Notes: generated by a model not told the origin, from the sequence alone. Positions 26,472 through 40,601 are shown, numbered from the stretch's first letter. The stretch is 64,000 bases of DNA from Paracoccus stylophorae (GCF_028553765.1 NZ_CP067134.1:1531001-1595000), one strand, 5' to 3'. Program-made: numbers and translations.

Positions 26472-28076
26472 TTATTCGGCGGTGCGATACATGTCCTTGG
26501 CGTACCAGGTGTTCATCACGTTCTCCAGCGGCACGCCCTTCAGCGTGGGCTTGAACATCTGCGCCTTGGCATAGTGATAGACCGGCACAAGTCCCATGTC
26601 CCCGATCAGGATCTGCTCGGCCTGACGGTACAGTTCGGCCGGGTTTTCGGCGGTGGCCGATTCGGACAGAAGCCGGTCGTAATCGGCGTTCGACCACTTG
26701 CCGTTATTGTAGCCATCGGTGCGGAAGTAATCGAGATAGGTCGAGGGTTCGTTGTAATCCGCGCACCACGCATAGCGGGCCACCTCGAAATCCTGGTTCT
26801 GCAAACGGTCGGTGTGCACCTTCCATTCATAATTGGCCAGCGACGCCTGAACGCCGATCGCCTTCCAGAACTGCTGCACGGCGACGGCCAGCTTCTTGTG
26901 ATCCTCGGACGTGTTGTACTGGATCGTCAGCTTCAGCGGGTTGTCCGGGCCATACCCTGCCTCGGCCAGCAGTGCCTTGGCCTTCTCGATCCGCTCGGGC
27001 TGGGTCCAGTGCGACATCTCGATATCGGGGGCCTCGAAACCCTCGGTCGCCCAGTGGGTCCAGTAATAGGCCGGTTCCTGCCCGCCCTGCAGGATCTTGT
27101 CCACGATAATGTCGCGATCCACGCCATAGGCAAGCGCCTGACGGACCTTCAGATCCTTCAGCGCCTCGGGGCCCTTGTCGGACAGGTTGAACAGATAGGC
27201 ATAGGAACATGACCACGGCACCGTCACGGTCTGGTCGGGATATTCCTCCTTCAGGCGCGGAAACTGGCCGGCGGGCAGCGAATCCATCCAGTCAAGCTCG
27301 CCCGCGAGATAACGGGTCAGGCCGATATTCTGGTCGTTCACGGTGACGAATTTCACCGTCTCGATGATGGTGTTGTCGGCGTCCCAGTACTGGTCGTTCT
27401 TCACCGCCGTCGCCACGACGCCAAGATCGTGGTCCTGCAGCACATAGGCGCCGTTGCCGACCATCTTGCCGGGCTGGGTCCAGTTGTCGCCCTCGGCCTC
27501 GATCACCTTCTGGGGGACCGGATAGGTGGTGGCGTGCGACAGCGTCTTCAGGAAATAGGGCGTCGGCTTGGACAGCGTCACTTCCAGCGTCTTGTCATCG
27601 ACGGCCTTCACGCCAAGTTCTTCGGGCGACTTGTCGCCCTTCACCACGTCAGAGGCGTTGGCGATGTTCATCAGTTCGATGAACCACGCATATTCGCTGG
27701 CCGTGGCCGGATCGGCGGCGCGGCGCCACGCATAGACGAAATCGCCCGCCGTGACCGGGTCGCCGTTCGACCAGTTCGCATCGCGGAGATGGAAGGTATA
27801 GGTCAGCCCATCCTCGCTGACCTCGTGGCTTTCGGCGGCGCCGGGGATCATCGCGCCGGCCTCGTCCTCGTTCATCAGGCCTTCGAAAAGCTGCCGGATC
27901 ATGTCCGAATCCGTACGTGTCGTGGTCAGCTGCGGGTCCAGCGACTTGATCGCGTCCAGGATCCAGTAGTTCAGGCCCTGCTGATCGGCCAGGTTCTCGC
28001 CCTCTGCGGGCTGCGCGGCAAAGGCGGGCGCGGCCAGCGCGGCGGCCAATGCGGTCGTCACGATGAATTTTCTCAT
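26472..28076 (-). CDS. oppA: Peptide ABC transporter substrate-binding protein OppA
   Basis: A periplasmic peptide-binding protein, 534 residues. The Sec signal peptide is MRKFIVTTALAAALAAPAFA, with cleavage before AQPAEG. The mature part carries the family-5 solute-binding signature around VAGDFVYAWRRAADP and the peptide-backbone-contacting YDNGKW-like NNGKWSNADYDRLL region near the end. There is no lipobox, so it is soluble. The start at 28076 has GGAGGAGTTGACG upstream. The gene opens the oppABCDF operon and is divergent from cobU, with 120 bases between. Confidence 0.94.
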   Translation of the reverse strand: MRKFIVTTALAAALAAPAFAAQPAEGENLADQQGLNYWILDAIKSLDPQLTTTRTDSDMIRQLFEGLMNEDEAGAMIPGAAESHEVSEDGLTYTFHLRDANWSNGDPVTAGDFVYAWRRAADPATASEYAWFIELMNIANASDVVKGDKSPEELGVKAVDDKTLEVTLSKPTPYFLKTLSHATTYPVPQKVIEAEGDNWTQPGKMVGNGAYVLQDHDLGVVATAVKNDQYWDADNTIIETVKFVTVNDQNIGLTRYLAGELDWMDSLPAGQFPRLKEEYPDQTVTVPWSCSYAYLFNLSDKGPEALKDLKVRQALAYGVDRDIIVDKILQGGQEPAYYWTHWATEGFEAPDIEMSHWTQPERIEKAKALLAEAGYGPDNPLKLTIQYNTSEDHKKLAVAVQQFWKAIGVQASLANYEWKVHTDRLQNQDFEVARYAWCADYNEPSTYLDYFRTDGYNNGKWSNADYDRLLSESATAENPAELYRQAEQILIGDMGLVPVYHYAKAQMFKPTLKGVPLENVMNTWYAKDMYRTAE

Positions 28077-28196
28077 CGTCAACTCCTCCAGGTTGAATGT
28101 CGGCGTCTTGTGCACCGGAATGGGGCGAAGTTAGCCAAACTGCGGCCGAGGTAAAGACGGATTGCCGCTTTCCTCGCCTGCCGGCTTGTGGAACAG

Positions 28197-28736
28197 ATGC
28201 CGGCGATGAGCCGGGATGGACATATCACGCTGGTGACGGGCGGGGCGCGGTCGGGCAAATCGGCGCTGGCCGAAAGGCTGGCGGCGCGGCACGGCACGGC
28301 GCGGATCTATGTGGCCACGGCGCAGCCGGGCGATGCCGAGATGGCCGAACGGATCGCCCGGCATCGCCGCCGCCGCGGCGCAGGCTGGCGGACCGTCGAG
28401 GAACCGGTCGATCTGGCCCGCGCGCTGCGCGAGACGGACGGGCAGGGGGTGCGGCTGGTCGATTGCCTGACGCTGTGGCTGTCGAACTGTCTGGGGTCCG
28501 AAGATATCGACGCGCTGATCGCCACCCTGCGCGCGCAGGCGTCGCCCGTCGTGCTGGTCACGAACGAGCTGGGGCAGGGGATCGTGCCCGACAACGCGCT
28601 GGCGCGCCGGTTCCGCGACCGCCACGGCTGGATGAACCAGGCAGTGGCCGATGCCGCCGACGAGGTCTGGATCTCCATCAGCGGCCAGCCGCTGCGCCTG
28701 AAACCTGCACGAGGGAACGAGGATGACGGAATTTGA
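28197..28736 (+). CDS. cobU: Adenosylcobinamide kinase/guanylyltransferase CobU (CobP)
   Basis: CobU phosphorylates adenosylcobinamide and then attaches GMP, in assembly of the nucleotide loop of B12. Seen in about 179 residues: P-loop GGARSGKS near residue 15, [18 protein letters not shown] with the histidine used for GMP transfer, DCLTLWLSN and VTNELGQGIVPDNALARRFRDRHGWMNQAVA. Three in-frame starts exist (GTG 28188, ATG 28197, ATG 28206); 28197 was taken because GTGGAA sits just upstream. The end overlaps cobT by 14 bases. There is no room upstream for a full cobalamin riboswitch. Confidence 0.94.
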   Translation: MPAMSRDGHITLVTGGARSGKSALAERLAARHGTARIYVATAQPGDAEMAERIARHRRRRGAGWRTVEEPVDLARALRETDGQGVRLVDCLTLWLSNCLGSEDIDALIATLRAQASPVVLVTNELGQGIVPDNALARRFRDRHGWMNQAVADAADEVWISISGQPLRLKPARGNEDDGI

Positions 28737-29676
28737 CCCGACGGCGGCCCAGGCCGCACGCGAACGTCAGGACAGCCTGACGAAACCGCCCGGATCGCTT
28801 GGCCGGCTTGAGGATCTGGCGATCTTCATGGCCGGCTGGCAGGGGCAGGCGCGGCCCCGGCTGGACCGCGCGCAGGCGCTGGTCTTTGCCGGTAATCACG
28901 GCGTCGTGGCCCAAGGGGTCAACCCGTTCCCGGCCGAGGTCACGGCGCTGATGGTGCGCAACTTCGCGGCGGGCGGGGCGGCGATCAACCAGCTTTGCAA
29001 GATCGCCGGCGCCAGCCTGTCGGTCGTGCCGCTGGATCTGGACCGGCCGACCGACGATTTCACGCAAGGCGCGGCGATGTCGCCCGACGAGGTCGCGGCG
29101 GCGATGCATGCGGGGGCCGATGCGGTGGACAAAGACGCCGACATCCTGATCCTGGGCGAGATGGGGATCGGCAATTCGACCGTGGCGGCGGCGCTGGCGG
29201 CGTCGGTCTTTGGCGGCCGGGCCGAGGATTGGGTCGGCCCCGGCACCGGCGCCGAGGGCGAGGTGCTGGACAACAAGCGTCGCGCCGTCGCAGCCGGGCT
29301 GGCGCGTCACGAACCGGTATCGGCCCGCACGACGCTGGCCGCCTTCGGCGGGCGCGAACAGGCCGCGATCTGCGGCGCGGTGCTGCGCGCGCGCGAGTTG
29401 GGCCTGCCGGTGATCCTGGACGGCTTCATCTGCACCGCCGCGGCGGGCGTGCTGATCCGCGACGACGCGGACGCGCTGGCCCATTGCCTGATCGGCCATG
29501 AAAGCGCCGAACCCGGTCATCGCCGGCTGATCGCCTCGCTGGGGATGCAGCCGGTGCTGTCCCTGGACATGCGGCTGGGCGAGGGGACGGGAGCGGCGGT
29601 CGCGCTGATGGTGCTGCGGGGCGCGATTGCCTGTCACGACGGCATGGCCACCTTCGCCGAGGCCGGCATTGCCTGA
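28723..29676 (+). CDS. cobT: Nicotinate-nucleotide-DMB phosphoribosyltransferase CobT
   Basis: CobT makes alpha-ribazole phosphate from dimethylbenzimidazole and nicotinate mononucleotide, the lower ligand of B12. The 317-residue protein is somewhat shorter than the 340-360 usual for the family. Seen: LTKPPGSLGRLEDLA (N-terminus), FAGNHGVVAQGVNPFP, LGEMGIGNSTVAAAL, GGREQAAICGAVL, and DMRLGEGTGAAVAL with the catalytic Glu of the C-terminus. It overlaps both cobU and cobS, so the three are translated in a chain. Confidence 0.95.
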   Translation: MTEFDPTAAQAARERQDSLTKPPGSLGRLEDLAIFMAGWQGQARPRLDRAQALVFAGNHGVVAQGVNPFPAEVTALMVRNFAAGGAAINQLCKIAGASLSVVPLDLDRPTDDFTQGAAMSPDEVAAAMHAGADAVDKDADILILGEMGIGNSTVAAALAASVFGGRAEDWVGPGTGAEGEVLDNKRRAVAAGLARHEPVSARTTLAAFGGREQAAICGAVLRARELGLPVILDGFICTAAAGVLIRDDADALAHCLIGHESAEPGHRRLIASLGMQPVLSLDMRLGEGTGAAVALMVLRGAIACHDGMATFAEAGIA

Positions 29677-30391
29677 GCGCGCGGCGCAGCTGCTGCTGGC
29701 GCTGGTGTTTCTGACGCGGGTTCCGCTGGCGCATCTGCTGCCGGCGCGCCGGCTGCGCCTGTCAGGCAGCGCATGGGCCTTTCCAATCGTGGGCGCGGCG
29801 GTCGGCGGGCTGGCCGCGCTGCCGCTGCTGTGGTCCGGCCCGCCTTTGCTGATGGCGGTGCTGTCGGTGGCGCTGTCCGTCTGGCTGACCGGCGCGCTGC
29901 ACGAGGATGCGCTGGCCGATCTGGCCGATGCGGCGGGCGGGCGCGATGCCGAATCCCGGCTGGCGATCATGCGCGATTCGCGGATCGGCAGCTTCGGCAC
30001 GATGACGCTGCTGCTGGTCACCGCCGCACGAATCGCGTCGCTGAGCGTGCTTGGCCCGTGGCACCTGATCGCCGCCTCCGCCGGCGGGCGCGCGGGTATC
30101 GTGCTGGCGATGGCGCGGCTGGCGCCTGCGCGGCGCAACGGGCTGGGCCGGGATGCGGGCAGGCCGGGCACGCGCAGCGTCGCCGCAGCCGGGCTGATCG
30201 CGCTGTTGCTACTGTTTCCCGCGGGACCGGCTGCGTGGGCCGCGCTGGCGGCGGGGCTGACAGCCAGCCTGCTGGTGATGCGCCGGGCGCGGATCTGGCT
30301 GGGCGGCCAGACCGGCGACGTTCTGGGCGCAACCTCGGTCCTGACGGAAACCGCGATGCTGGTGGCGTTCGCGACATTCGGCGCACGCTGA
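29669..30391 (+). CDS. cobS: Adenosylcobinamide-GDP ribazoletransferase CobS (CobV)
   Basis: CobS joins adenosylcobinamide-GDP to alpha-ribazole in the membrane, the last major step of B12 assembly. The 240-residue protein has about six hydrophobic segments. Seen: LLLALVFLTRVPLAH near the start, ALHEDALADLADAAGGRD (metal-binding Asp cluster, in the usual place of GxLHxDGLADT), RDSRIGSFGTMTL, and ARIWLGGQTGDVLGAT near the end. No ATG fits. A TTG at 29669, overlapping the cobT stop and preceded by GAGG, gives the expected length. This family often starts with rare codons. Confidence 0.88.
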   Translation: MPERAAQLLLALVFLTRVPLAHLLPARRLRLSGSAWAFPIVGAAVGGLAALPLLWSGPPLLMAVLSVALSVWLTGALHEDALADLADAAGGRDAESRLAIMRDSRIGSFGTMTLLLVTAARIASLSVLGPWHLIAASAGGRAGIVLAMARLAPARRNGLGRDAGRPGTRSVAAAGLIALLLLFPAGPAAWAALAAGLTASLLVMRRARIWLGGQTGDVLGATSVLTETAMLVAFATFGAR

Positions 30392-30403
30392 GACCGGATT
30401 TTG

Positions 30404-30433
30404 TTGACGCAGCACCCGCCTTTCGCGCATACC
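30404..30433 (+). promoter_or_regulatory. Candidate promoter of the TRAP operon
   Basis: TTGACG (30404-30409), then 18 bases and CATACC (30428-30433), about 75 bases before the DctQ start. The leader then holds a GC-rich hairpin (CCGGCC / GGCCGG). Sigma-70 match is good at -35, weak at -10. Confidence 0.4.
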
Positions 30434-30506
30434 CGCGGCGGATAAAAGACCGGCCGGCGCGGCCGGCAAGGCGCGACCCCGCGCGCCGTGATCGAGGGAG
30501 GATCTC

Positions 30507-31148
30507 ATGGGCGGCCTTCTGGCCCTGTCTCGCGGCATCGACCGTATCAACACCGTCATCGGTCGCAGCGCGTCGTGGCTGATCCTGCTGGCGATCTTCG
30601 TCAGCGCGACCAACGCGGTCATCCGCAAGATCTTCAGCATCTCGTCGAATGCCTGGCTTGAGTTGCAGTGGTATCTGTATGGCGGGGCGTTTCTGCTGGC
30701 CGCCGCCTATACGCTGCTGGAGAACGAACATATCCGGATCGACATCCTGTATGGCACGCTCAAACGCCGGACCCAGCACTGGATCGACCTTCTGGGCACG
30801 ATCTTTCTGCTGATGCCGGTGGTGATGGTGACGCTGTGGTTCGTCTGGCCATGGCTGCTGCGCAGCATCAATTCGGGCGAGATGTCGATGAACGCAGGCG
30901 GCCTGATCCTGTGGCCGGCCAAGACGCTGCTGTTCGTGGGGTTCCTGCTGCTGTTTCTTCAGGGCATTTCCGAAATCATCAAGAAGATCGCGGTGATGCG
31001 CGGGTTGATCGACGATCCGCACCCGCCGACCAGCCATCACGCCCCGATCGAGGTGGACGAGAATCTGCGGGCGCTGACCGGCTTCGACTATGACGAACAG
31101 GCGCCCGAAACGCGGCGCGACGACCTGCGCAAGGATGACCGCACATGA
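30507..31148 (+). CDS. TRAP transporter small permease (DctQ type)
   Basis: The small membrane subunit of a tripartite ATP-independent periplasmic transporter. In 213 residues there are four helices (about 22-40, 60-80, 95-115, 140-165). Seen: SNAWLELQWYLYGGAFLLAAAYTLLENEHIRIDI, of which WLELQWYLYG and ENEHIRID are the DctQ hallmarks (cited as separate motifs). A hydrophilic C-terminal tail of about 45 residues is longer than usual. GGGAGGATC stands before the ATG. Its stop overlaps the start of the large permease by four bases. Confidence 0.9.
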   Translation: MGGLLALSRGIDRINTVIGRSASWLILLAIFVSATNAVIRKIFSISSNAWLELQWYLYGGAFLLAAAYTLLENEHIRIDILYGTLKRRTQHWIDLLGTIFLLMPVVMVTLWFVWPWLLRSINSGEMSMNAGGLILWPAKTLLFVGFLLLFLQGISEIIKKIAVMRGLIDDPHPPTSHHAPIEVDENLRALTGFDYDEQAPETRRDDLRKDDRT

Positions 31149-33040
31149 TGGAACTCATTGCGCAGAACATGGCGCCGATCATGTTCGTCTCGCTGATCGT
31201 CTTCCTGCTGCTGGGCTATCCGGTCGCCTTCGCCCTGGGGGCCAACGGGCTCTTGTTCTTCGTGATCGGGGTCGAACTGGCGCCGCTGTCGAACGGGTCG
31301 ATCAATCTCAGCTGGCCGCTGCTGCGCGCGATCCCCGACCGGTTCTTCGGAGGGGTCGTCGCCAACGAGACATTGCTGGCCGTGCCGTTCTTCACCTTCA
31401 TGGGCATCGTGCTGGAGAAATCCGGCATGGCCGAGGATCTGCTGGACACGATCGGCCAGCTTTTCGGCCCGGTGCGCGGCGGTCTGGCCTATGCCGTCAT
31501 CATCGTCGGCGCGCTGCTGGCGGCGACGACCGGCGTGGTCGCGGCCTCGGTCATCGCGATGGGGCTGATCTCGTTGCCGATCATGCTGCGCTATGGCTAT
31601 GACAGGCGGGTGGCGGCGGGGGCGATCACCGCGTCGGGAACGCTGGCGCAGATCATTCCGCCGTCGCTGGTGCTGATCGTGCTGGCCGACCAGCTTGGCC
31701 GTTCGGTCGGCGACATGTACAAAGGCGCGCTGATCCCCGGCCTGATCCTGACCGGGATCTATCTGGGCTATATCTTCGTGCTGTCCATCGTGCGGCCCGA
31801 TTCCGTTCCCGCCCTGCCCAAGGAGGCGCGGACCCTGGGGTCGGGTCTGACCTCGCTGCTGGTGGCGCTGGCGGCGGGTGTCGGGGTGTTCTGGCTGTCC
31901 TGGAGATGGCTGTATCCCACGCAGGGCAACGATGCCGACATTCTGGCCGCGGCAATCGCGGTGATCGCGGTCTATCTGGTGGCGCTTGCCGACCGGTCGC
32001 TGAAGATCGGGCTGATGTCGCGCCTGGCGCAGCAGGTGGTGATCGTGCTGATCCCGCCGCTTGCGCTGATCTTTCTGGTGCTGGGCACGATCTTTCTGGG
32101 CGTCGCCACCCCGACCGAGGGGGGCGCGATGGGCGCGGTCGGCGCGCTGGCCCTGGCCGGCGTCAAGCGGCGGCTGAATCTGGGCGTGATCAGTTCGGCG
32201 CTGGCCTCGACCACGCGGCTGTCGGCCTTCGTCATGTTCATCCTGATCGGCGCGCGGATCTTTTCGCTGACCTTCTATGGCGTGAACGGCCATCTGTGGG
32301 TGGAACATCTGCTGACATCGCTGCCGGGCGGCGAATACGGCTTTCTGGTCGCTGTGTCGCTGCTGGTGTTCCTGCTGGCGTTCTTCCTCGACTTCTTCGA
32401 GCTTGCGTTCATCATCGTGCCGCTGCTGGCCCCCGCGGCCGAGACGCTTGGGATCGACCTGATCTGGTTCGGCGTCATTCTGGGCGTGAACATGCAGACC
32501 AGCTTCATGCATCCGCCCTTCGGCTTTGCGCTGTTCTATCTGCGATCCGTGGCGCCGCAGGCCCCCTATACGGACCGCGTCACCGGCCAGACGATGCAGC
32601 CCGTGAAGACCAGCCAGATCTATTGGGGCGCGGTGCCGTTCGTGTTCATCCAGATCGTGATGATCGCGGTGGTGATCACCTTCCCGCAGCTGGTCATGCA
32701 CTACAAGGGCGCGCCGATCGAGGCGTCGGGCGCCCGCATCCAGATCCCCTCCGGGGGTGAGGGCGGACTTGGCGGGCTGGGCGGCTTTGGCGGGTTGGGC
32801 GGCTCGCCCTTCGGTCAGGCGCCGGCGGGCGGCGAGCAGGGCGGCACCGGGGCGACCCCCGACATCGGCCTGGGCGGCTTGGGCGGTCTACCCAATTTCG
32901 GCGCGCCGGCCGACGGACCCGCCGAACCCGCGCCCGGAACCCAGGCCGCGCCGGCGGGCGAAGCCGAGGGTGCATCCTCCGGCAATTCCGGCGGGCTGGG
33001 CCTTGACGGTCCCCCGCCCGGACTTGGCGGCGGCAACTGA
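31145..33040 (+). CDS. TRAP transporter large permease (DctM type) with Gly-rich C-terminal tail
   Basis: The 12-helix large subunit that moves the substrate with sodium. Residues 1-530 follow the family: PVAFALGANGLLFF, AVPFFTFMGIVLEKSGMAEDLL, ASGTLAQIIPPSLVLIVLAD, GVATPTEGGAMGAVGAL, and MQTSFMHPPFGFALFYLRSVAP. The family would end near 535. Here 96 further residues (536-631) form a glycine/proline/alanine-rich tail with GGLGGLGGFGGLGG and GLGGLGGLP repeats, which I do not recognise. It is predicted disordered. The context (keto-acid type binding protein opposite) suggests a 2-oxo acid or related carboxylate substrate. Confidence 0.92.
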   Translation: MMELIAQNMAPIMFVSLIVFLLLGYPVAFALGANGLLFFVIGVELAPLSNGSINLSWPLLRAIPDRFFGGVVANETLLAVPFFTFMGIVLEKSGMAEDLLDTIGQLFGPVRGGLAYAVIIVGALLAATTGVVAASVIAMGLISLPIMLRYGYDRRVAAGAITASGTLAQIIPPSLVLIVLADQLGRSVGDMYKGALIPGLILTGIYLGYIFVLSIVRPDSVPALPKEARTLGSGLTSLLVALAAGVGVFWLSWRWLYPTQGNDADILAAAIAVIAVYLVALADRSLKIGLMSRLAQQVVIVLIPPLALIFLVLGTIFLGVATPTEGGAMGAVGALALAGVKRRLNLGVISSALASTTRLSAFVMFILIGARIFSLTFYGVNGHLWVEHLLTSLPGGEYGFLVAVSLLVFLLAFFLDFFELAFIIVPLLAPAAETLGIDLIWFGVILGVNMQTSFMHPPFGFALFYLRSVAPQAPYTDRVTGQTMQPVKTSQIYWGAVPFVFIQIVMIAVVITFPQLVMHYKGAPIEASGARIQIPSGGEGGLGGLGGFGGLGGSPFGQAPAGGEQGGTGATPDIGLGGLGGLPNFGAPADGPAEPAPGTQAAPAGEAEGASSGNSGGLGLDGPPPGLGGGN

Positions 33041-33076
33041 CGACGACAGGGCGCAGCCTGCGCGTCGAAAGAAAAC

Positions 33077-33102
33077 GGCCGCCGCGATCCCTCGCGGCGG
33101 CC
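33077..33102. terminator. Bidirectional terminator between DctM and DctP genes
   Basis: GGCCGCCGCGA and TCGCGGCGGCC pair over 11 bases with a four-base loop, followed by TTTCT on the plus strand and preceded by a run of A on that strand (33072-33075), which supplies a U-tract for the minus-strand transcript. It sits between the two convergent genes. Confidence 0.85.
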
Positions 33103-33125
33103 TTTCTGCATCCGGCGGGCGCGCC

Positions 33126-34376
<1,251 letters not shown>

Positions 34377-34467
34377 TCAGAGTTTCCGCTTTTTCACCTG
34401 CCTTCACGTCACCCGGGCGCAACGCGGTCCCGGTCCCGACGCAGGACAGGCGCCGGGGCCGGACCTT

Positions 34468-35763
<1,296 letters not shown>

Positions 35764-35811
35764 TCAGCGCCTACATAGCGGCGCGCCGCACAGGCCGAAA
35801 GCCGCAATCTG

Positions 35812-36501
35812 TCAGGGCACCACGATCTCGGCCCAGATCGGCAGGTGGTCCGACGCCTCGCGCGCGCCGGCGCCGGTGAATACGCCGTGGCGGCGCAGGG
35901 TCAGGTGCTGCGACATGGCGATCCGGTCCAGACGAAAGCGCGGCATCGGCGCGGGGTACGAGGGGCCGGGCGCGATCACCCGGAACCCGGCCAGCGATTC
36001 AAGCCCGCGATCGTCGCGCCATTCGTTGAAATCGCCCAGCAGGACGATGTTGTCGTCGGCGATCCGCGACGCCTGCGCCGTGATCCGTGCCAGCTGCGCC
36101 CGGCGCGACGACCGCGCCAGCCCCAGATGAACCCCGATGACGGTCAGCGTCGGAAACCGCAGAACCAGCGCGCCGCGCGGCTCGATCCCAGGCAGGGGCA
36201 GGCGCCGGACCACCGCCTCGTCGGCCAGATCGGGTCGCATCAGGATGGTCTGCCCGTGCCAGCCAAGCGAGTTCGCGCCGGTGCGCCCGGTGATGTCGGC
36301 GGGCACCAGCCCGGTGGTCCGCGCGATCAGCGCGCGTGGCAGCGCCTCGGGCCGCGCGCCATAGCGGAAATCGACCTCTTGCAGCGCGATGATGTCGGGC
36401 TTCAGCGCGGCGATGACGGCCAGATTGCGTTCGGGCGCGTGCGGGCCGGTCAGCCCGCGACATTTGTGCAGGTTATAGCTTGCAATTCGCAGCACCGTCA
36501 T
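35812..36501 (-). CDS. Endonuclease/exonuclease/phosphatase family protein
   Basis: A 229-residue member of the EEP (DNase I-like) superfamily. Catalytic motifs are all visible: IASYNLHKCRG near the start, LQEVDFR (metal-binding Glu), GVHLGLARSSRRAQL, LLGDFNEW and, near the end, SDHLPIWAEI with the general-base His. It might act on nucleic acid, phospholipid or inositol phosphate; the family alone does not say. The start at 36501 gives MTVLRIASYN and follows GAGGCGG. A longer frame exists, but its first 101 residues overlap the gene-end repeat and have no homology. Confidence 0.9.
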   Translation of the reverse strand: MTVLRIASYNLHKCRGLTGPHAPERNLAVIAALKPDIIALQEVDFRYGARPEALPRALIARTTGLVPADITGRTGANSLGWHGQTILMRPDLADEAVVRRLPLPGIEPRGALVLRFPTLTVIGVHLGLARSSRRAQLARITAQASRIADDNIVLLGDFNEWRDDRGLESLAGFRVIAPGPSYPAPMPRFRLDRIAMSQHLTLRRHGVFTGAGAREASDHLPIWAEIVVP

Positions 36502-36526
36502 CGCCCCGTCCGCCTCGCACTCTTTC

Positions 36527-36577
36527 AAAATACCTTGGGGGGAATCCTCTGCAAGAGGATGGGGGGCAACGCCCCCC
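36527..36577 (-). repeat. Rhodobacteral 3' gene-end repeat, two-hairpin copy
   Basis: Lies 31 bases past the ydiU stop, in ydiU's direction. Read on the plus strand it has AAAATACC, a G run, hairpin 1 ATCCTCT / AGAGGAT (36544-36560), then hairpin 2 GGGGGGC / GCCCCCC (36561-36577). The same layout is seen at 62344-62395, with different stem bases. On the minus strand the order is G-rich hairpin, second hairpin, then GGTATTTT. Confidence 0.65.
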
Positions 36578-36607
36578 TTTGCCTCGGTCCCGGCCGGAAT
36601 TGCGGCC

Positions 36608-38008
36608 TCAGGTGCCGCAGAAGGTCTGGCGGACCGCCTCGTCGGGGCGCGGGGCGCGGGCCAGGTCGCGCCACTCGGGGCGATCCTCGCGCGGATGGGT
36701 GACCGCCTCGAACAGGCGCTGGAAGGGCGCAAGATCGCCGTCGACGGCGGCGCCGATTGCCTCTTCCACGCGGTGGTTGCGCGGGATGCGGCGCGGGTTG
36801 GCATGTGCCATCAGCGCCGGGTCGGGGTCCTGCGCCTGCCAGTCCTGCGCCCACAGGTCGAACGCCTCGCGGTCGCTGAACTCGTCGCGCGCGGTGCCGT
36901 CGGCAAGCCCCGCGAAGACGCGGGTGAAATCCGCCCGCTGGGCGGCCATCATCGACAGCAGGCGTTCGGCCAGATCCTGGACCGGCGCGGCCTCGGTCAG
37001 GCCCAGCTTTTCCCCGAACAGCCGCAGCCACGCCGCCTGATACAGCGGCGCGAAGGCGTGGACGGACCGGGTCGCCGCCTCGACCGCCGCCTCACGCTCG
37101 CCCATCAGCGGAATCAGGCAGGTGGCGAACTGCGCCAGGTTCCAGACCGCGATCTGCGGCTGCTGCGCCCAGGCATAGCGGCCCATCTGGTCGATGGACG
37201 AGAACACGGTATCGGGATGATACACATCCATGATTGCGCAGGGACCATAGTCGATGGTCTCGCCCGAAATGGCCATGTTGTCGGTGTTCATCACCCCGTG
37301 GATGAAGCCAAGCGCCATCCAGCGCGCAATCGTCTCGGCCTGCCGCGTCACGACATGATCCAGCAGCGACAGCGGCCCGGTCGCCTGCGGATAATGGCGT
37401 GCGATGACGTGATCGGTCAGCGCGGCCAGCGCGTCCTCGTTTCCGCGCACGGCGAAATACTGGAAGGTGCCCACGCGGATATGGCTGGACGCAACGCGGG
37501 TCAGCACCGCACCGGGCAGGCCGTCATCGCGCCAGACCGTCTCGCCGGTGGTCACGGCGGCCAGGGCGCGGGTCGTGGGCACGCCCATCGCGTGCATGAA
37601 TTCGCTGACGACATATTCGCGCAGCACCGGACCCAGCCACGCGCGCCCGTCCCCGCGCCGCGAGAACGGCGTCTTGCCGCTGCCCTTCAGCTGGATGTCG
37701 AAACGCGCCCCGTCCGGTGCGACCACCTCGCCCAGCAACACCGCGCGCCCGTCGCCAAGCTGCGGCACGAAGCCGCCGAACTGATGGCCGGCATAGGCCT
37801 GCGCGATGGGCTCGGCCCCTTCGGGCATGGTGTTGCCGGCAAACATCGCCACGCCCGCCGGACCTTGCAGCCAGTCGGCGTCAAGCCCCAGACGCCGGGC
37901 CAGATCGGCGTTCAGGGCCAGCAACGCGGGCTGGCTGACCGGCGTCGGCCGGACGCGGGCGAAAAAGCCGTCGGGCAGGCGGGCATAGCTGTTGTCGAAA
38001 TGGATCAT
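36608..38008 (-). CDS. selO: Protein adenylyltransferase SelO (YdiU family)
   Basis: SelO is a pseudokinase that transfers AMP to Ser/Thr/Tyr of target proteins, some redox-related. The 466-residue protein begins [16 protein letters not shown] and shows [59 protein letters not shown], and [28 protein letters not shown] (active-site D-N pair; cited in parts), which is the catalytic loop. Near the C-terminus [15 protein letters not shown] is conserved. The last residues are TFCGT: the Cys lies where animal SelO has selenocysteine. It is shorter than E. coli YdiU (478). It heads the EEP/eno direction. Confidence 0.94.
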   Translation of the reverse strand: MIHFDNSYARLPDGFFARVRPTPVSQPALLALNADLARRLGLDADWLQGPAGVAMFAGNTMPEGAEPIAQAYAGHQFGGFVPQLGDGRAVLLGEVVAPDGARFDIQLKGSGKTPFSRRGDGRAWLGPVLREYVVSEFMHAMGVPTTRALAAVTTGETVWRDDGLPGAVLTRVASSHIRVGTFQYFAVRGNEDALAALTDHVIARHYPQATGPLSLLDHVVTRQAETIARWMALGFIHGVMNTDNMAISGETIDYGPCAIMDVYHPDTVFSSIDQMGRYAWAQQPQIAVWNLAQFATCLIPLMGEREAAVEAATRSVHAFAPLYQAAWLRLFGEKLGLTEAAPVQDLAERLLSMMAAQRADFTRVFAGLADGTARDEFSDREAFDLWAQDWQAQDPDPALMAHANPRRIPRNHRVEEAIGAAVDGDLAPFQRLFEAVTHPREDRPEWRDLARAPRPDEAVRQTFCGT

Positions 38009-38032
38009 GGCGGCCTCCTGCCTTTCATCTAG

Positions 38033-40295
<2,263 letters not shown>

Positions 40296-40296
<1 letters not shown>

Positions 40297-40568
40297 TGGC
40301 ACATCTGGAAATCACCTATTGCATCGGCTGCAACTGGCTTCTGCGCGCCGGCTGGTATGCGCAGGAATGTCTGTCCACCTTCGGCACCGGGCTGCGCGTG
40401 ACGCTGATCGCCGATGATACCGGCGGCGTCTTTCGCATCGCGCTGGACGGCCAGCAGATCTGGGACCGCAAGGCCGATGGCGGGTTTCCCGAGATCAAGG
40501 CGCTGAAGCAGGCGATCCGCGACCGCATCGACCCTGAGCGGTCCCTGGGTCACAGCGACACCAGATAA
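40296..40568 (+). CDS. SelW/SelT-type Rdx protein (Cys form)
   Basis: A 90-residue thioredoxin-like protein of the Rdx family (SelW/SelT/SelH). The redox motif is C-I-G-C (Cys9, Cys12), both Cys with no in-frame UGA. Further family marks: WLLRAGWYAQECLSTF, GGVFRIALDGQQIWDRKADGGFPE (in parts) and a tail of RDRIDPERSLGHSD. The ATG overlaps the proB stop by one base (TGATG), so it is coupled to obgE-proB. Its redox partner is unknown. Confidence 0.92.
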
Positions 40569-40601
40569 GGCGGCCCGCGCCGGCGCGCGCTGCGGCCCGG
40601 T

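Noticed and set aside
28077..28196. Cobalamin riboswitch in front of cobU
   Set aside because: The divergent gap is only 120 bases, too short for a roughly 200-base cobalamin riboswitch, and no B12-box-like sequence was seen.
36608..36622. Selenocysteine at the SelO C-terminus or in the Rdx motif
   Set aside because: Both positions are Cys codons. There is no in-frame TGA followed by a SECIS-like structure.
36502..36804. Extended N-terminus of the EEP protein
   Set aside because: The extra 101 residues overlap ydiU and the gene-end repeat and lack homology; the catalytic N-terminus begins at 36501.
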